In this document: piece after piece, positions 1 through 8,800 of the stretch
How positions within the stretch are numbered: the stretch's first letter is position 1
Layout: each line of letters starts with the position of its first letter
Assembly (NCBI GenBank): GCA_020629375.1
Contig: JAHDDK010000031.1
Coordinates: 1 to 43,718, forward strand
Direction of reading: 5' to 3'
DNA from: Acidimicrobiales bacterium
Lineage (GTDB): Bacteria; Actinomycetota; Acidimicrobiia; Acidimicrobiales; SHLQ01
Length of the DNA: 43,718 nucleotides
Position numbers and translations under genes: made by a program
Notes under the pieces: model-generated
Told to the model about the DNA's origin: nothing
What the model saw: only the letters and a program-made list of their open reading frames with translations
The model's database searches: none

Positions 1-146
1 ACCTCGTGGGCATGAAGGGCTCCAAGCACATCATCGCGATCAACAAGGACGAAGAAGCACCAATCTTCGGCGTAGCTGACCTCGGCATCGTCGGCGATGT
101 GCACGCTGTCGTCCCGAAGCTCATCGAGGCTCTCGAGGCGCGCTGA
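1..146 (+). CDS. etfA: Electron transfer flavoprotein alpha subunit, C-terminal end (partial)
   Basis: The window opens inside a reading frame (first full codon at 3) that ends with TGA at 144-146 and encodes the last 47 residues of an EtfA/FixB protein. The visible part contains [13 protein letters not shown], then [14 protein letters not shown] and a terminal [11 protein letters not shown], which is the FAD-binding C-terminal domain of EtfA. The protein pairs with EtfB to pass electrons from acyl-CoA dehydrogenases to the membrane quinone pool. The N-terminus and any etfB partner lie outside the window. A strong intrinsic terminator follows 36 bases downstream. Confidence 0.93.
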   Translation, partial: LVGMKGSKHIIAINKDEEAPIFGVADLGIVGDVHAVVPKLIEALEAR

Positions 147-181
147 GCTGTCTGCGGGGCTGTGCCACGCAAGACATCGCG

Positions 182-220
182 GAGAGCCGGGTGCCTTGTG
201 CGCCCGGCTCTCGTCGTTTT
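182..220 (+). terminator. Intrinsic terminator of etfA
   Basis: A perfect 10-bp stem (182-191 with 203-212, arms gagagccggg/cccggctctc), an 11-nt loop, then gtcgtttt. It sits 36 nt after the etfA stop and should end that operon. Confidence 0.8.
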
Positions 221-230
221 CGAGCAACGT

Positions 231-299
231 GGGGTCAGGCACATTTCATTAACAACCCGCCTTCGGCTCACCAGTTGTTAATGAAATGTGCCTGACCCC
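231..299. repeat. 26-bp perfect inverted repeat with 17-nt loop (REP/MITE-like)
   Basis: Arms at 231-256 and 274-299 are perfectly complementary over 26 bp; the outer end reads ggggtcaggcacattt and the inner part is AT-rich (cattaacaac). The loop is 257-273. It lies between the etfA terminator and the stop codon (300-302) of the convergent gene, so it could serve as a bidirectional terminator. However, the arms are much longer and more exact than a terminator needs, and the AT-rich arms differ from the surrounding GC-rich sequence. GGGGTCAG-type ends resemble dispersed REP-like elements. No transposase is nearby. Confidence 0.75.
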
Positions 300-1082
300 T
301 CAGACCATGGGCCAGGGCCAGCGGCGACCGGTCGGGTCGTCGGGGTAAACGCCGCTGCGGAGTAGCGCTCGGGTGCGGGTGAGCAGCGCGTCGTTCTCGA
401 AGGTGTCGAGTCGGTCGGCGAGGGACTTGACCACGCCTTCGTCGAGCAGCCGCTCAAGTCCGTCTCGGACATGCTGGGGCAGGAACTCGCCGGCGAAGTC
501 CCAGATGACGGTGCGAAGCTTGAACTCGCTGTGGAAGCTCAGCCCATTGTCGATGGCGTGTATCTCGTCGTCGATTCCCAACAGCACGTGTCCGGACTTG
601 CGGTCGGTGTTGTTGGCAACGAAGTCGAAGGCACAGATCTCTCGGAAGGCCTCGTGGCGAGACTCGTCGTCGAGCATTGTGAAGTAGTGCTCTTCGAACT
701 CCGCCGGAACAAAGAGCTGTAACGAACCGATGCCGAGAGGGCCGTCGCGTTCGATCGTCGGCGGCACGTGACCCCACCCCAACTGGTTCGAGAGCTCGAA
801 TGCGCCAACCTCTCGTTTCCAGAGTTTGGGCGGGAAGTCCCACAGGGGCTGCTCTCCTGCCTCGGGCTTGTAGATCGCTTGCGCGGGGCAGTCCTCGCCG
901 ACCCACAAGTCGACGAGAAAGGTCCCGTTCGAGCTGTACGGCATGCGTCCGAGCGGGTCGATCCGGGCTGTGGTCAAGATCGCCAGGGCTTCCGCAGTCG
1001 GCAGGGGAGCGCGGTCGCGAAACGGACTACCGTCGTCGGCTTCGGCTGCTTCTGCTGGGTCGTCGCTGCTGCCCGCAGTCAT
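300..1082 (-). CDS. SCO1664-family protein (PI3/4-kinase-like fold)
   Basis: A 260-aa protein of the SCO1664 family, a conserved actinobacterial group distantly related to phosphatidylinositol 3/4-kinase-like phosphotransferases. Visible kinase-like elements are QAIYKPEAGE (nucleotide-binding Lys), the segment EICAFDFVANNTDRKSGHVL (catalytic-loop type D/N pair) and IHAIDNGLSFH (metal-binding Asp followed by Asn-Gly). The N-terminal ~28 residues are acidic and poorly conserved. It is the last gene of a three-gene minus-strand operon; its ATG at 1082 is 10 nt after the stop of the DUF3090 gene. The biological substrate is not known. The stop codon directly abuts the 26-bp inverted repeat. Confidence 0.88.
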   Translation of the reverse strand: MTAGSSDDPAEAAEADDGSPFRDRAPLPTAEALAILTTARIDPLGRMPYSSNGTFLVDLWVGEDCPAQAIYKPEAGEQPLWDFPPKLWKREVGAFELSNQLGWGHVPPTIERDGPLGIGSLQLFVPAEFEEHYFTMLDDESRHEAFREICAFDFVANNTDRKSGHVLLGIDDEIHAIDNGLSFHSEFKLRTVIWDFAGEFLPQHVRDGLERLLDEGVVKSLADRLDTFENDALLTRTRALLRSGVYPDDPTGRRWPWPMV

Positions 1083-1092
1083 CTTGTCGATG

Positions 1093-1581
1093 TCAGTTCC
1101 AGCAGGGGCAGAAGCCGTCTTCGCCGTGGTTGAGCGGCCGGTTGCACCATGGGCAGGGTGGACGTCCGGCGCCGACGACCTCGTTTGCCCGTTCGACGAA
1201 CGCGAGCGTCTGGCCTCGGCCGAGACGGAAGGTCATGACGTCGCTGTCGACCTCGTCGTCGAGTTCCATCTGCTCGGCCATCAGTACGACCGAGTCGGTT
1301 CGGGTGTCGTAGGCGGCCCCCATCGCCCCGACGATCCAGAGCGGCTCGATCGGTTCGATGAGGTCGGGCGCACTCGTCCATTCCTGGGCGGTGACCTCGG
1401 GAAGGTCGGCGAGCATTTGGGCGAGATGTTGGCCGAGCGCATCGACCTGCTGCTTTTCGAGCTGGAGGCTCACGACACCGTCGTCGGTCCGGGCCTGCAA
1501 GTAGAACGTTCGTTGTCCCTTCGGGCCGACCGTCCCCGTCGTGAACCACTGAACCTCGTGGAGTTCGTAGCTGTCGTCCAT
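1093..1581 (-). CDS. DUF3090 family protein
   Basis: A 162-aa protein matching the DUF3090 family: N-terminal beta-rich section (FTTGTVGPKGQRTFYLQA), central LIEPIEPLWIVGAMG, then FRLGRGQTLAFVERANEVV, and a C-terminal zinc-ribbon-like CPWCNRPLNHGEDGFCPCWN. In many members the C-terminal motif is CPxCGxPx5HxCPRxNG; here the final Cys-Pro-Cys variant is kept. It is the middle gene of the conserved actinobacterial triad with an MSMEG_4193-type phosphatase and an SCO1664 protein. Its start is 1 nt after the phosphatase stop, implying co-translation. Function is unknown; conserved linkage suggests the three act in one process. Confidence 0.9.
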   Translation of the reverse strand: MDDSYELHEVQWFTTGTVGPKGQRTFYLQARTDDGVVSLQLEKQQVDALGQHLAQMLADLPEVTAQEWTSAPDLIEPIEPLWIVGAMGAAYDTRTDSVVLMAEQMELDDEVDSDVMTFRLGRGQTLAFVERANEVVGAGRPPCPWCNRPLNHGEDGFCPCWN

Positions 1582-1582
1582 G

Positions 1583-2224
1583 TCAGCTCGGTACGAGGGC
1601 GCTCAGGTCGTCGCCAGTCGAGTTCATGGCGAGCACGATGGGTCCCGTCGCCGTATACATGACGACCGACACCGAACACGGCGATACGACAATGCGCTGG
1701 AACAGATCGAGCGGCGTGCCAGCGGCTTCGGCGAGGGCGGCTTTGATCGTGTCGGCATGAGAGACAGCGACGATGGTCTCGCCGGGATGGCGACCCACGA
1801 GGTCGGCGACCGCTCCCGTCATCCGGGTCTGCATCTCCGCGAACGACTCACCGCCGGGGAACCGAAAGCCACTCGGGTAACGCTGGACGGTGTTCCACTC
1901 GGGCAGCTTGCGCAACGCCGACAACTTCTTGCCGGTCCACTGACCGAAGTCTGCCTCGATCAGGCCCTTGTGCGTCCGTACTCGGAGGCCGCACGCTTTC
2001 GCGATCGGCTTCGCGGTCTCTTGGGTCCGTTCCATCGGCGACGCATAGACGGCCTTCACGGTTTCGAGTGCGCCGATCCGGGCGCCCGCTGCTTCGGCCT
2101 GGGCGATCCCCTTCTCGGCGAGATGGAGTCCCGGGGCTCGCCCTGGCAACGTCGAGCCCGTCGTTGGGGTTTGCCCGTGACGTACGAAGAGCACGACGGT
2201 GGGTTTCGGTTCTGCCTTGGCCAT
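1583..2224 (-). CDS. MSMEG_4193-family histidine phosphatase
   Basis: A 213-aa histidine-phosphatase (phosphoglycerate-mutase-like) protein. The catalytic RHG box is in VVLFVRHGQTPTT near the N-terminus; YASPMERTQETAKPI, the acid EADFGQWTG and the second histidine VAVSHADTIKAAL follow in the usual order. An upstream in-frame ATG exists at 2266, but it overlaps the divergent udgB promoter; I chose the ATG at 2224 because homologous sequence begins there and a TAGCGT hexamer (2232-2237, minus strand) lies 7 nt upstream, consistent with a leaderless transcript. First gene of the triad operon. Substrate unknown. Confidence 0.9.
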   Translation of the reverse strand: MAKAEPKPTVVLFVRHGQTPTTGSTLPGRAPGLHLAEKGIAQAEAAGARIGALETVKAVYASPMERTQETAKPIAKACGLRVRTHKGLIEADFGQWTGKKLSALRKLPEWNTVQRYPSGFRFPGGESFAEMQTRMTGAVADLVGRHPGETIVAVSHADTIKAALAEAAGTPLDLFQRIVVSPCSVSVVMYTATGPIVLAMNSTGDDLSALVPS

Positions 2225-2256
2225 CGAAGAAACGCTACCGCCGCTACGTTGCGGTG
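2225..2256. promoter_or_regulatory. Compact divergent promoter region (phosphatase / udgB), leaderless both ways
   Basis: Only 32 bp separate two divergent start codons. On the plus strand TACGTT (2245-2250) is followed by 6 nt and the ATG at 2257. On the minus strand TAGCGT (2237-2232) is followed by 7 nt and the ATG at 2224. Neither start has a Shine-Dalgarno sequence. Both fit a -10 box with transcription starting at the start codon. -35 elements are not evident. The two -10 boxes are so close that RNA polymerases should exclude each other. Confidence 0.55.
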
Positions 2257-2946
2257 ATGGCTCCAACCAGCCGTCGCTCGCTCGACGATCTCGCCGATCG
2301 GGTCATTGCGTGTCGGACCTGCCCAAGGCTTGTCGCCTGGCGCGAAGAGGTCGCTCAAACCAAGCGTGCCGCCTTCGCCGACGAGGACTACTGGGGGAAG
2401 GCGGTTCCGGGCTTTGGCGATCCCAATGCCCGGATCGTGGTGGTCGGGCTCGCTCCGGCAGCACACGGCGCCAACCGAACTGGCCGGATGTTCACCGGCG
2501 ATCGCAGCGGCGACTGGCTCTTCGGCGCCCTGCATCGAGCCGGTCTGGCAAACCAGGCCGCGTCCACTCACCTCGACGATGGACTCGAACTCACCGACGT
2601 CTGGGTCACCTCACCGGTCAAGTGTGCCCCACCGGCCAACAGTCCCACCGCAGCCGAGCGACAGAACTGTGCGCCCTTTCTGACCGAGGAGTTCGAGTTG
2701 CTCGACTCCGCTCGTGTCGTCGTGGCACTCGGTGGGGTCGGCACGGCCGCTGTGGCGCGGCACTTCGATCTCCGGCCCCGCCCAAAGTTCGGGCACGGTC
2801 TCGAATATGCGATCCCCGGGCTCGGCACGTTGCTGACGTGTTTCCACGTCTCCCAACTCAACACCTTCACCGGCAGACTCACCGAAGACATGCTCGACCA
2901 GGTGTTCGAGCGAGCGCGTCACCTCGCAGACCGACCGGTACATTGA
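2257..2946 (+). CDS. udgB: Uracil-DNA glycosylase, family 5 (UdgB)
   Basis: A 229-aa iron-sulfur uracil-DNA glycosylase. CRTCPRLVAWRE supplies the first two cluster cysteines, and further cysteines occur in PVKCAPPANSPT and ERQNCAPF. The active-site segment GLAPAAHGANRTGRMFTGDR is the family 5 signature: the catalytic Asp of other families is replaced, with Ala-His in the loop, which separates it from family 4 (GEAPG). The late motif CFHVSQLNTFTGRL is the uracil-binding His region. It removes uracil and related lesions from DNA in base-excision repair. ATG at 2257 was chosen over the upstream in-frame starts because homology begins here and a TACGTT box lies 6 nt before. Confidence 0.92.
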   Translation: MAPTSRRSLDDLADRVIACRTCPRLVAWREEVAQTKRAAFADEDYWGKAVPGFGDPNARIVVVGLAPAAHGANRTGRMFTGDRSGDWLFGALHRAGLANQAASTHLDDGLELTDVWVTSPVKCAPPANSPTAAERQNCAPFLTEEFELLDSARVVVALGGVGTAAVARHFDLRPRPKFGHGLEYAIPGLGTLLTCFHVSQLNTFTGRLTEDMLDQVFERARHLADRPVH

Positions 2947-2953
2947 GGCCACT

Positions 2954-3310
2954 ATGTCTCGTCGACTGCTGATGATGATCGCCTTCGTCGTGTTCGCCGC
3001 CGCGGCTTGCACGAGCGAGGGCCTGCCGAACTCCTACGCCGATCAAGAAGGTCGTGCCGAATCACAGTTCGTCGAGGCGTGCGAGACCGCACTCGCCGAC
3101 TCTGACGTCGACGACCCCGCCGACTACTGCCAATGCGCCTTCTATACGGTCGCCAGTCAGCTCAGCTTCGACGAGTTCCTCGCTCTCGACGAGCGGCTCC
3201 GAGACGATCCGGGCAATCTCTCGCTCGAGGAGCGCACGTTGCTCGAAGGCATCGAGACGCCGTGCGCCTTCGGCGCGGACGACGTGCAGACTGCCGTCGC
3301 CACCGGCTGA
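2954..3310 (+). CDS. Small putative lipoprotein
   Basis: A 118-aa exported protein. The N-terminus is a lipoprotein signal: MSRRLLMMIAFVVFAAAAC, with Arg-Arg, a hydrophobic stretch and a lipobox ending at Cys19. The mature part is acidic, with four further cysteines (FVEACETAL, YCQCAFYTV, ETPCAFG) that may form disulfides outside the cell; the CQCxF arrangement and surrounding helix-like sequence suggest a small helical domain. I do not recognise the family. It begins 7 nt after the udgB stop, so the two may be co-transcribed, although a TACATT box at 2939-2944 could give its own transcript. Confidence 0.75.
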   Translation: MSRRLLMMIAFVVFAAAACTSEGLPNSYADQEGRAESQFVEACETALADSDVDDPADYCQCAFYTVASQLSFDEFLALDERLRDDPGNLSLEERTLLEGIETPCAFGADDVQTAVATG

Positions 3311-3394
3311 GCCCGAGTCCCTCTATTCCGCGTGCGCGCCGGTCACCCGGGGCACGCAGCGTCGCTTCGAGGGGGGACCTGGGCCCCGTGCTGG

Positions 3395-5767
3395 TCAGCC
3401 GTTGGCCGAGCCGGCCTGACCCAACTCGGGGAAATCGGCCAGCGCTTCGGGAGACAGTGCGTTGATCACGGCACGAGCCTGCTCGCGGTGCTGTCCGACG
3501 AGCGCCCACATCTCCGCGATACGAGCACGCTCTTCTTCGAGTGAGCGTTCCTCGGCCGCCAGGCGCTTGCGGATCTCGTCGAGATGGATGCGCTCGGCGT
3601 CGAGCCGTTTCTTCTCCTCGGCGTTGTCCTTGCGGATCGCGTCGAGACGTCCGTTGTCGGCTGCGAGGTCCGTCTCTTTGCGGTCGAACTCGAGCTGCTG
3701 ACCGTTGAGCGTCTCGCGGCGCTCAGCGACGATGGCGGCCATCTTCCGCAGCTCCGCCTCTTCACCCTTCAGCGACTCGCGACGCACGTTCAGGTCGGCT
3801 TGGAATCCAGCAAGGCTCGACGCCTCGGCCTCGGCCTGGCTTTCGGCGGTTTCGACCTCGGTCTGCTGACGGGCAAGGGATTCGAGTTTGTCGTCCAAGA
3901 CGGCTCGATCTCGTTCGTGCTGGCGGGCGCGATCATCGAGAATGTCGCTCTCTTCATCGAGCTGACGGCGGCGTTCGACGAGCTGGCTTTGTTGGCGGTT
4001 GATGAACTCGCTTTGCTCGTTGAGCTGCTTGCGCTGCTCGGCGAGCGCGTCGCGAGAGTTGTCGAGTCCCGACTTTTCGGCCTCGAGGTGCTCACGTTGC
4101 TCGGCAACCATCGTCCGCTGATCGTCGAGCGACGTCGATTCGCCAGCGAGGCGCGCTCGTTCGTGTTCGATCTGGGCTCGCTGCCGGGACAGAAGCGCTG
4201 CGTCTTCGTCGAGTTGAGCTCGTTCGGCATCGAGTGTCTCGACCCGGGCACGAACTTCGGCGACCTCTGCCGCACCCGACTCGACCTCGGCCTGCGCCGC
4301 GTCGAGCTGCACACGGCGCCCATCGAGTTCGGTCGCCCGAGCGTCGAGCGACGCGGCATCGTTGTCGAGCTGAGCTCGGCGACCCTGTAGGTCGTTCTCA
4401 CGACCGTCGAGCTCCGATGTCGTTTCGTCGAGTTTGACGCGGCGCTCGTCGAGCGACGCCTGCGCAGCGCTCAGCTCGTCATCGGCTCGGTCGATCGACG
4501 ACCGCTTGGCGTCGATGTCGGCAAGCTGGCTGTCGAGCTCGGCAGCCTGTGCCTGCGCTGCGACGATCTCGGCACGGCGGTCTTCGTTCTGGGCGAGAAT
4601 CCGATCTCGCTCGAACTCGAAGTCGGCCTCGAGCGCGGCGAGCGCCCGTTTGTGTGCTTCGGCGATCTGACGTTCTTTCGCCTGAAACTCGGTCTGCTGG
4701 GCTGCCAGATTGTCGGCGGTGTCGCTGATCGACTTCTGCAGGTCGTAAAGCTCGTTCTGCCGTTGCTTGAGGTCGGCTTCGGCCGAGGCGATCCGAGCCT
4801 GCGTGGCAGCCTCCTTCGAGCTGCGCTCGGCATCGTCGGCCGCTTGGTCGAGCGCGTCGACCTCGTCTTTCATGCGTGATCGAGCTTCGGTGAGGTCCTG
4901 CTTCGCGGATTCGAGCATGTCGCGCAGCGATGCCACCTCGGCCTGCGCGGCTTCGAGCTGCGCACGCTCGGCGTCGACGTTCTCCCGTGTGGCGCGAAGT
5001 GAATCGAGTTCCACTCGCTCGGCTGCTAGCTCGGCACCCATTGCCGCGAGGTGTTCGCGCTCGGCGTCGAGCTCGGCCCGCTGGGCCATGAGATCGTCCT
5101 TCTGCGTTTGGATCTCGCCACGCAGAGCTTCTTTCGACTCAGCGACCTCTGAGGCCAGCGAGCTCGTCTCGGCAGTAGCGTTCGCCCGGCGATCCGCGAG
5201 TTCGCGCTCGAGTTGCTCGACCGATGCGGCATCAGCGGCGAGCGTTTCGGCGCGTGCTTCGAGGTCGGCACGCTCGGCCTCAAGGCGAGCCCGAGCGGCA
5301 TCGAGTGCCGAATAGCCCTCGTCGACCTCACGTTGGTGGGCGATCAGGTCGGCCCTGGCTTGCTCCGCAGCGTCGATCTCTTCGATCGATGGTCTGATGG
5401 CAAGCCCCTGCTGATGGTCGAGCTCGGCCTTTCGGACCGCGAGATCCTCCCGTTCGATCGCCCGGCGACGCTCGGTCACCTCGGCTTCGGCCTCGGCCAG
5501 CTTCGACCGGTAGTCGTCGACCTCGTGGCGGCGCTTCTCGATCTCGGTGGCCAACTGTTTGAGGTGGCCACGAGCCTCCTCGATCCGGGCGAGTTCGGCT
5601 CGTTGGTCCGCTTGTGTTCGCTCGATCTGCTCACGGAGCCTCGAGAGCTGCTGCTGGCGTGCGAGCAGGAGTTCTTCTTCGTTGTCGAGGGACGCGTTGG
5701 CGCGTTCGATCCGCATGTCGCGGAGGCGATCTGCGGCAGCGCTGTCGTTCGTCATGTCGTCAGCCAT
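3395..5767 (-). CDS. Giant coiled-coil rod protein A
   Basis: A 790-aa protein that is almost wholly predicted coiled coil: from about residue 25 to 770 it consists of heptad-like blocks such as LDARATELDGRR and LDEESDILDDRA, very rich in Glu, Arg, Ala, Asp, Leu and Gln, with no enzyme domain and no transmembrane segment. The short tail ALSPEALADFPELG is non-coiled. It is a paralogue of the protein encoded just upstream: LLSRQRAQIEHERARLAG here matches LLSRQREAIDHERSALAG there, and both lie exactly 210 residues before a shared IAEMWALVGQHREQAR / LDELWSMVEDHRRQAK motif. The ATG at 5767 has the SD aggaga. Resembles FilP/Scy-type cytoskeletal rods in architecture only; a scaffold or cell-shape role is inference. 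Confidence 0.85.
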   Translation of the reverse strand: MADDMTNDSAAADRLRDMRIERANASLDNEEELLLARQQQLSRLREQIERTQADQRAELARIEEARGHLKQLATEIEKRRHEVDDYRSKLAEAEAEVTERRRAIEREDLAVRKAELDHQQGLAIRPSIEEIDAAEQARADLIAHQREVDEGYSALDAARARLEAERADLEARAETLAADAASVEQLERELADRRANATAETSSLASEVAESKEALRGEIQTQKDDLMAQRAELDAEREHLAAMGAELAAERVELDSLRATRENVDAERAQLEAAQAEVASLRDMLESAKQDLTEARSRMKDEVDALDQAADDAERSSKEAATQARIASAEADLKQRQNELYDLQKSISDTADNLAAQQTEFQAKERQIAEAHKRALAALEADFEFERDRILAQNEDRRAEIVAAQAQAAELDSQLADIDAKRSSIDRADDELSAAQASLDERRVKLDETTSELDGRENDLQGRRAQLDNDAASLDARATELDGRRVQLDAAQAEVESGAAEVAEVRARVETLDAERAQLDEDAALLSRQRAQIEHERARLAGESTSLDDQRTMVAEQREHLEAEKSGLDNSRDALAEQRKQLNEQSEFINRQQSQLVERRRQLDEESDILDDRARQHERDRAVLDDKLESLARQQTEVETAESQAEAEASSLAGFQADLNVRRESLKGEEAELRKMAAIVAERRETLNGQQLEFDRKETDLAADNGRLDAIRKDNAEEKKRLDAERIHLDEIRKRLAAEERSLEEERARIAEMWALVGQHREQARAVINALSPEALADFPELGQAGSANG

Positions 5768-5869
5768 GCGGGTCTCCTACGGAGGTTCTGCACCGAATCA
5801 TAGGGCGTGGCGTCGGCGACCCGTGATGTCGGCGAAAGAACGTGGCTGTCGGTCGCCAGGCTGTCCGAA

Positions 5870-8800
5870 TCAGCGATCGATGACTTCGGCGGCGGAGTCG
5901 GTCAGGTCGATGACATGGGTCTCGTCCTGCGTGGTGTCCGACTCTGCCGTCGACGCAAGATCCTTGGCCTGGCGTCGATGATCCTCGACCATCGACCACA
6001 GCTCATCGAGGCGCCGCCGTTCCCGCTCGATGGCGGCGTGGCGGTCGGAAAGTGCGTCGCTACGAGACGAAAGTTCGGCCTCTTCGGCGTCCATCTCCGC
6101 GCGGCGGGAATCATGCGCTGCGGCGCGCTCGGCGTTGGCATGTTCTGCGTCGCGCACGTCGGCCTGGCGTTCCTCGAGTCGCCGCCCCTCGTCCTCGACC
6201 TCCGACCACCTCCGCCGGAGATACTCGGCGCGGTCGGCGAGTTGCTGAACGTTCTCGTCGAGGGCTCGCCGCCGTGCTCGGGTGTCGATCTGTTCGACGC
6301 CGAGAGCAGCCGCGTCGTCGTCGTGCACCAATCGATCCGATTCGATTGTGTGTCGCTGCGCATCCACCCGGACTGCCGCGTCCTCGACGCTCGCTCGTTC
6401 GGCGGCCAGAAGTGCACGGCGCTTTTTCAGAAGATCCTGGTCGTCGTCGAGTGCACGGTTCTCGGCATCGATCTGGCGTTGGCGATCCTGCATCGACGCC
6501 TCGAGCGTCGCCAGGCGTGATCGCTGATCGGCCAGGGCACCTCGTTCGCTCGCCACCGCATCGCGTTCGGCGCGAAGTTGATCGTGCTCCTCGTCGATCC
6601 GGTCGGCGAGGACCCGAAGATCCTCGGATTGCCCGGCGAGGGCCGACCGCTCGTGATCGATCGCTTCGCGCTGGCGACTCAACAACAAAAGCTCGTGTTC
6701 GACGTCCTCGCGCTCGTTCTCCAGCCGGGCGATCAGGCGCTCGGCCTTCTCGAGCCGTTCACGATCTGCTTCGATCTCCTCGAGCCGATTATCAAGCTCC
6801 GCACGATCGAGTTCGATTGCTGCACTCCGCTCGGCGACCGTCCGCTCTTGCGCAGCGAGTTCGTCGACCCGCTCATTGAGCTTGAGTGCCGTCGCCCGGA
6901 CCTCGACGTCGAGCGCGTCGAGCTCGACGACATGCGCCTGTTGATCGGCACGGCGCTGATCGAGATCTGCCTGCAGCGCATCGAGCTCACGCGCCGCCGC
7001 GTCGAGCCGGGCCTCTCGCGCATCGAGGGCTTCTTGGTCGCTGTCGAGGCCGCGAGCTCGCTCGGTGAGCATCGTTTGTTGTTGGTCGAGACTGGCGGCC
7101 AGCTCATCGAGCTCGCGGCGTCGCTCGGACAGTGTGTCCCGACGGGATGTGGTGGCTGCTTCGAGACGGTCGACTTCTTCGACCTCGGTGTCGATCGCCG
7201 TTCGTTCGCCGGCAACCTCGACCCGCCGGACCGCAAGATCGGCACGCATCGCTTCGAGCTCGGCGTGCTGCTCGGCAATCACCGCCGAGGCGGTCTCGAG
7301 CTCGTGTTGACGGCGCTCGAGTTCGATCACGCGGTCATCGAGCTCGGTGGATCGCTGCTCGAGCTCGTGAACGTCGTCGGTTCGGGCCCGAAGATCTGCA
7401 TGGCGGCTTTCGATCTTCGACATCCGCTCGGCAATCTCGGACTCGAGTTGATCGAGTTCGGCAGAACGAGCTGCGAGCTCGGCGGCTCGTTCGTTTTGTG
7501 CGTCAACGTCCACTCGCCGCGCTGCCAGATCGTCTTCGAGCCGGTCGATGTCGTCCGACTCTGCGGCGAGTACCCGACGCTCAGCGTCGATGTCCGAACG
7601 TTCGACGTCGAGCTCCTCTCGGGCGCCGGCCAGCTGATCGGCCTCGGCGGCGAGAGTCAACCGCTGTTTGTCGAGCTGTTCGGCGAGATCGTCGAGCTCG
7701 GCCTGCTGTGCCGAGAGCATCGCGGAGCGTTCGTCGATCGACGTCTCGAACCGTTGAAGCTCGGACTCGGCGGCCTCGGCGGCGGCATGGCTGAGCTGGG
7801 CGTGCCGTGACTCCATCTCGGCGCGTTGGCGATCGAGGTCGTCGTGTTGCCGCTGAAGGACCGCTCGCTCATCGGCGATCGCCGCGCGGCGGGCATCGAG
7901 CTCGGCGCGTTCGCCCTCGATCGTCGCCTGGAGTTGTTCGAGGTCGATCTGTTCGGCGTCGAGTGCGGATGAACGGGATTCGAGCTGGGTCGCTGTTCGC
8001 TTCAGGTCGGCCTCGAGAGTCTCGAGCCGAAGTTGTTCCGCGATCGTTGCCTCGCTCGATGACGCCAGCTGATCACTTCGGGCTCGCAACTCCTCCGAAC
8101 GCGCAGCGACAAACGCCTCTTGTTGGGCAAGCTCGCCATTGAGGTCTTCGAGCTCCCGGGCTCGCGCCTGCGCATCGTCGAAACGTTTCTCGAGGGATTG
8201 CTCTTCGTCTTCGAGGCCAGCCACGCGGAACTCGATGTCCTCGCGGTCTTTCTCGATCCGCTCACGAACCTCGACCAGCTTCTCTTCGAGCTGTTCGAGT
8301 TCGGCGTGTTCGGCCAATAGCCTCGAACGTTCCCGGTCGAGGTCGGCCTGCGTTGCCGAGGAGAGCTCTTCGACGTCGGCACGCATCGACTCATAGCTCG
8401 CCTCGTCGGCCGCAAGCGACGCTCGTTGATCTTCGAACTGTGCACGTTCGGATTCCAAGCGGGCGCGCCGGTCCGCAAGTTCCTCGACGTCAGCTCGGAG
8501 TTGCGCGGCCTCGAGATCGGTCGTGCTTCGGAGTTCGACGAGCTCACGAACACGGTCACGGAGCTCATGCTGCTCGCGATCAAGATCTGCGCGGAGCTCA
8601 GCGAGGTCCCGCCGCTCGGCTTCGAGCTCAGTTCGGGCGGCGGACAGGCTGTTCTGGGCGATGGTGTCGTCGATGCGGTCGATGTCGTCGGGCAACGACG
8701 GGGGAGCCGCAGGTGGGACAGGAGGCGGCGAGGGTTGGGCCGACTCGTCGACCGACGGTCCGCGTCCCCAACGATCGGCTGCAGGAGCACCGAGGCCTGG

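Noticed and set aside
3584..8142. Long plus-strand open frames (up to 410 codons) opposite the two coiled-coil genes
   Set aside because: They arise from the repetitive Glu/Leu/Arg/Ala/Asp codon pattern of the minus-strand genes; their translations are low-complexity mirror images with no domains, and the minus-strand genes have good SD sequences.
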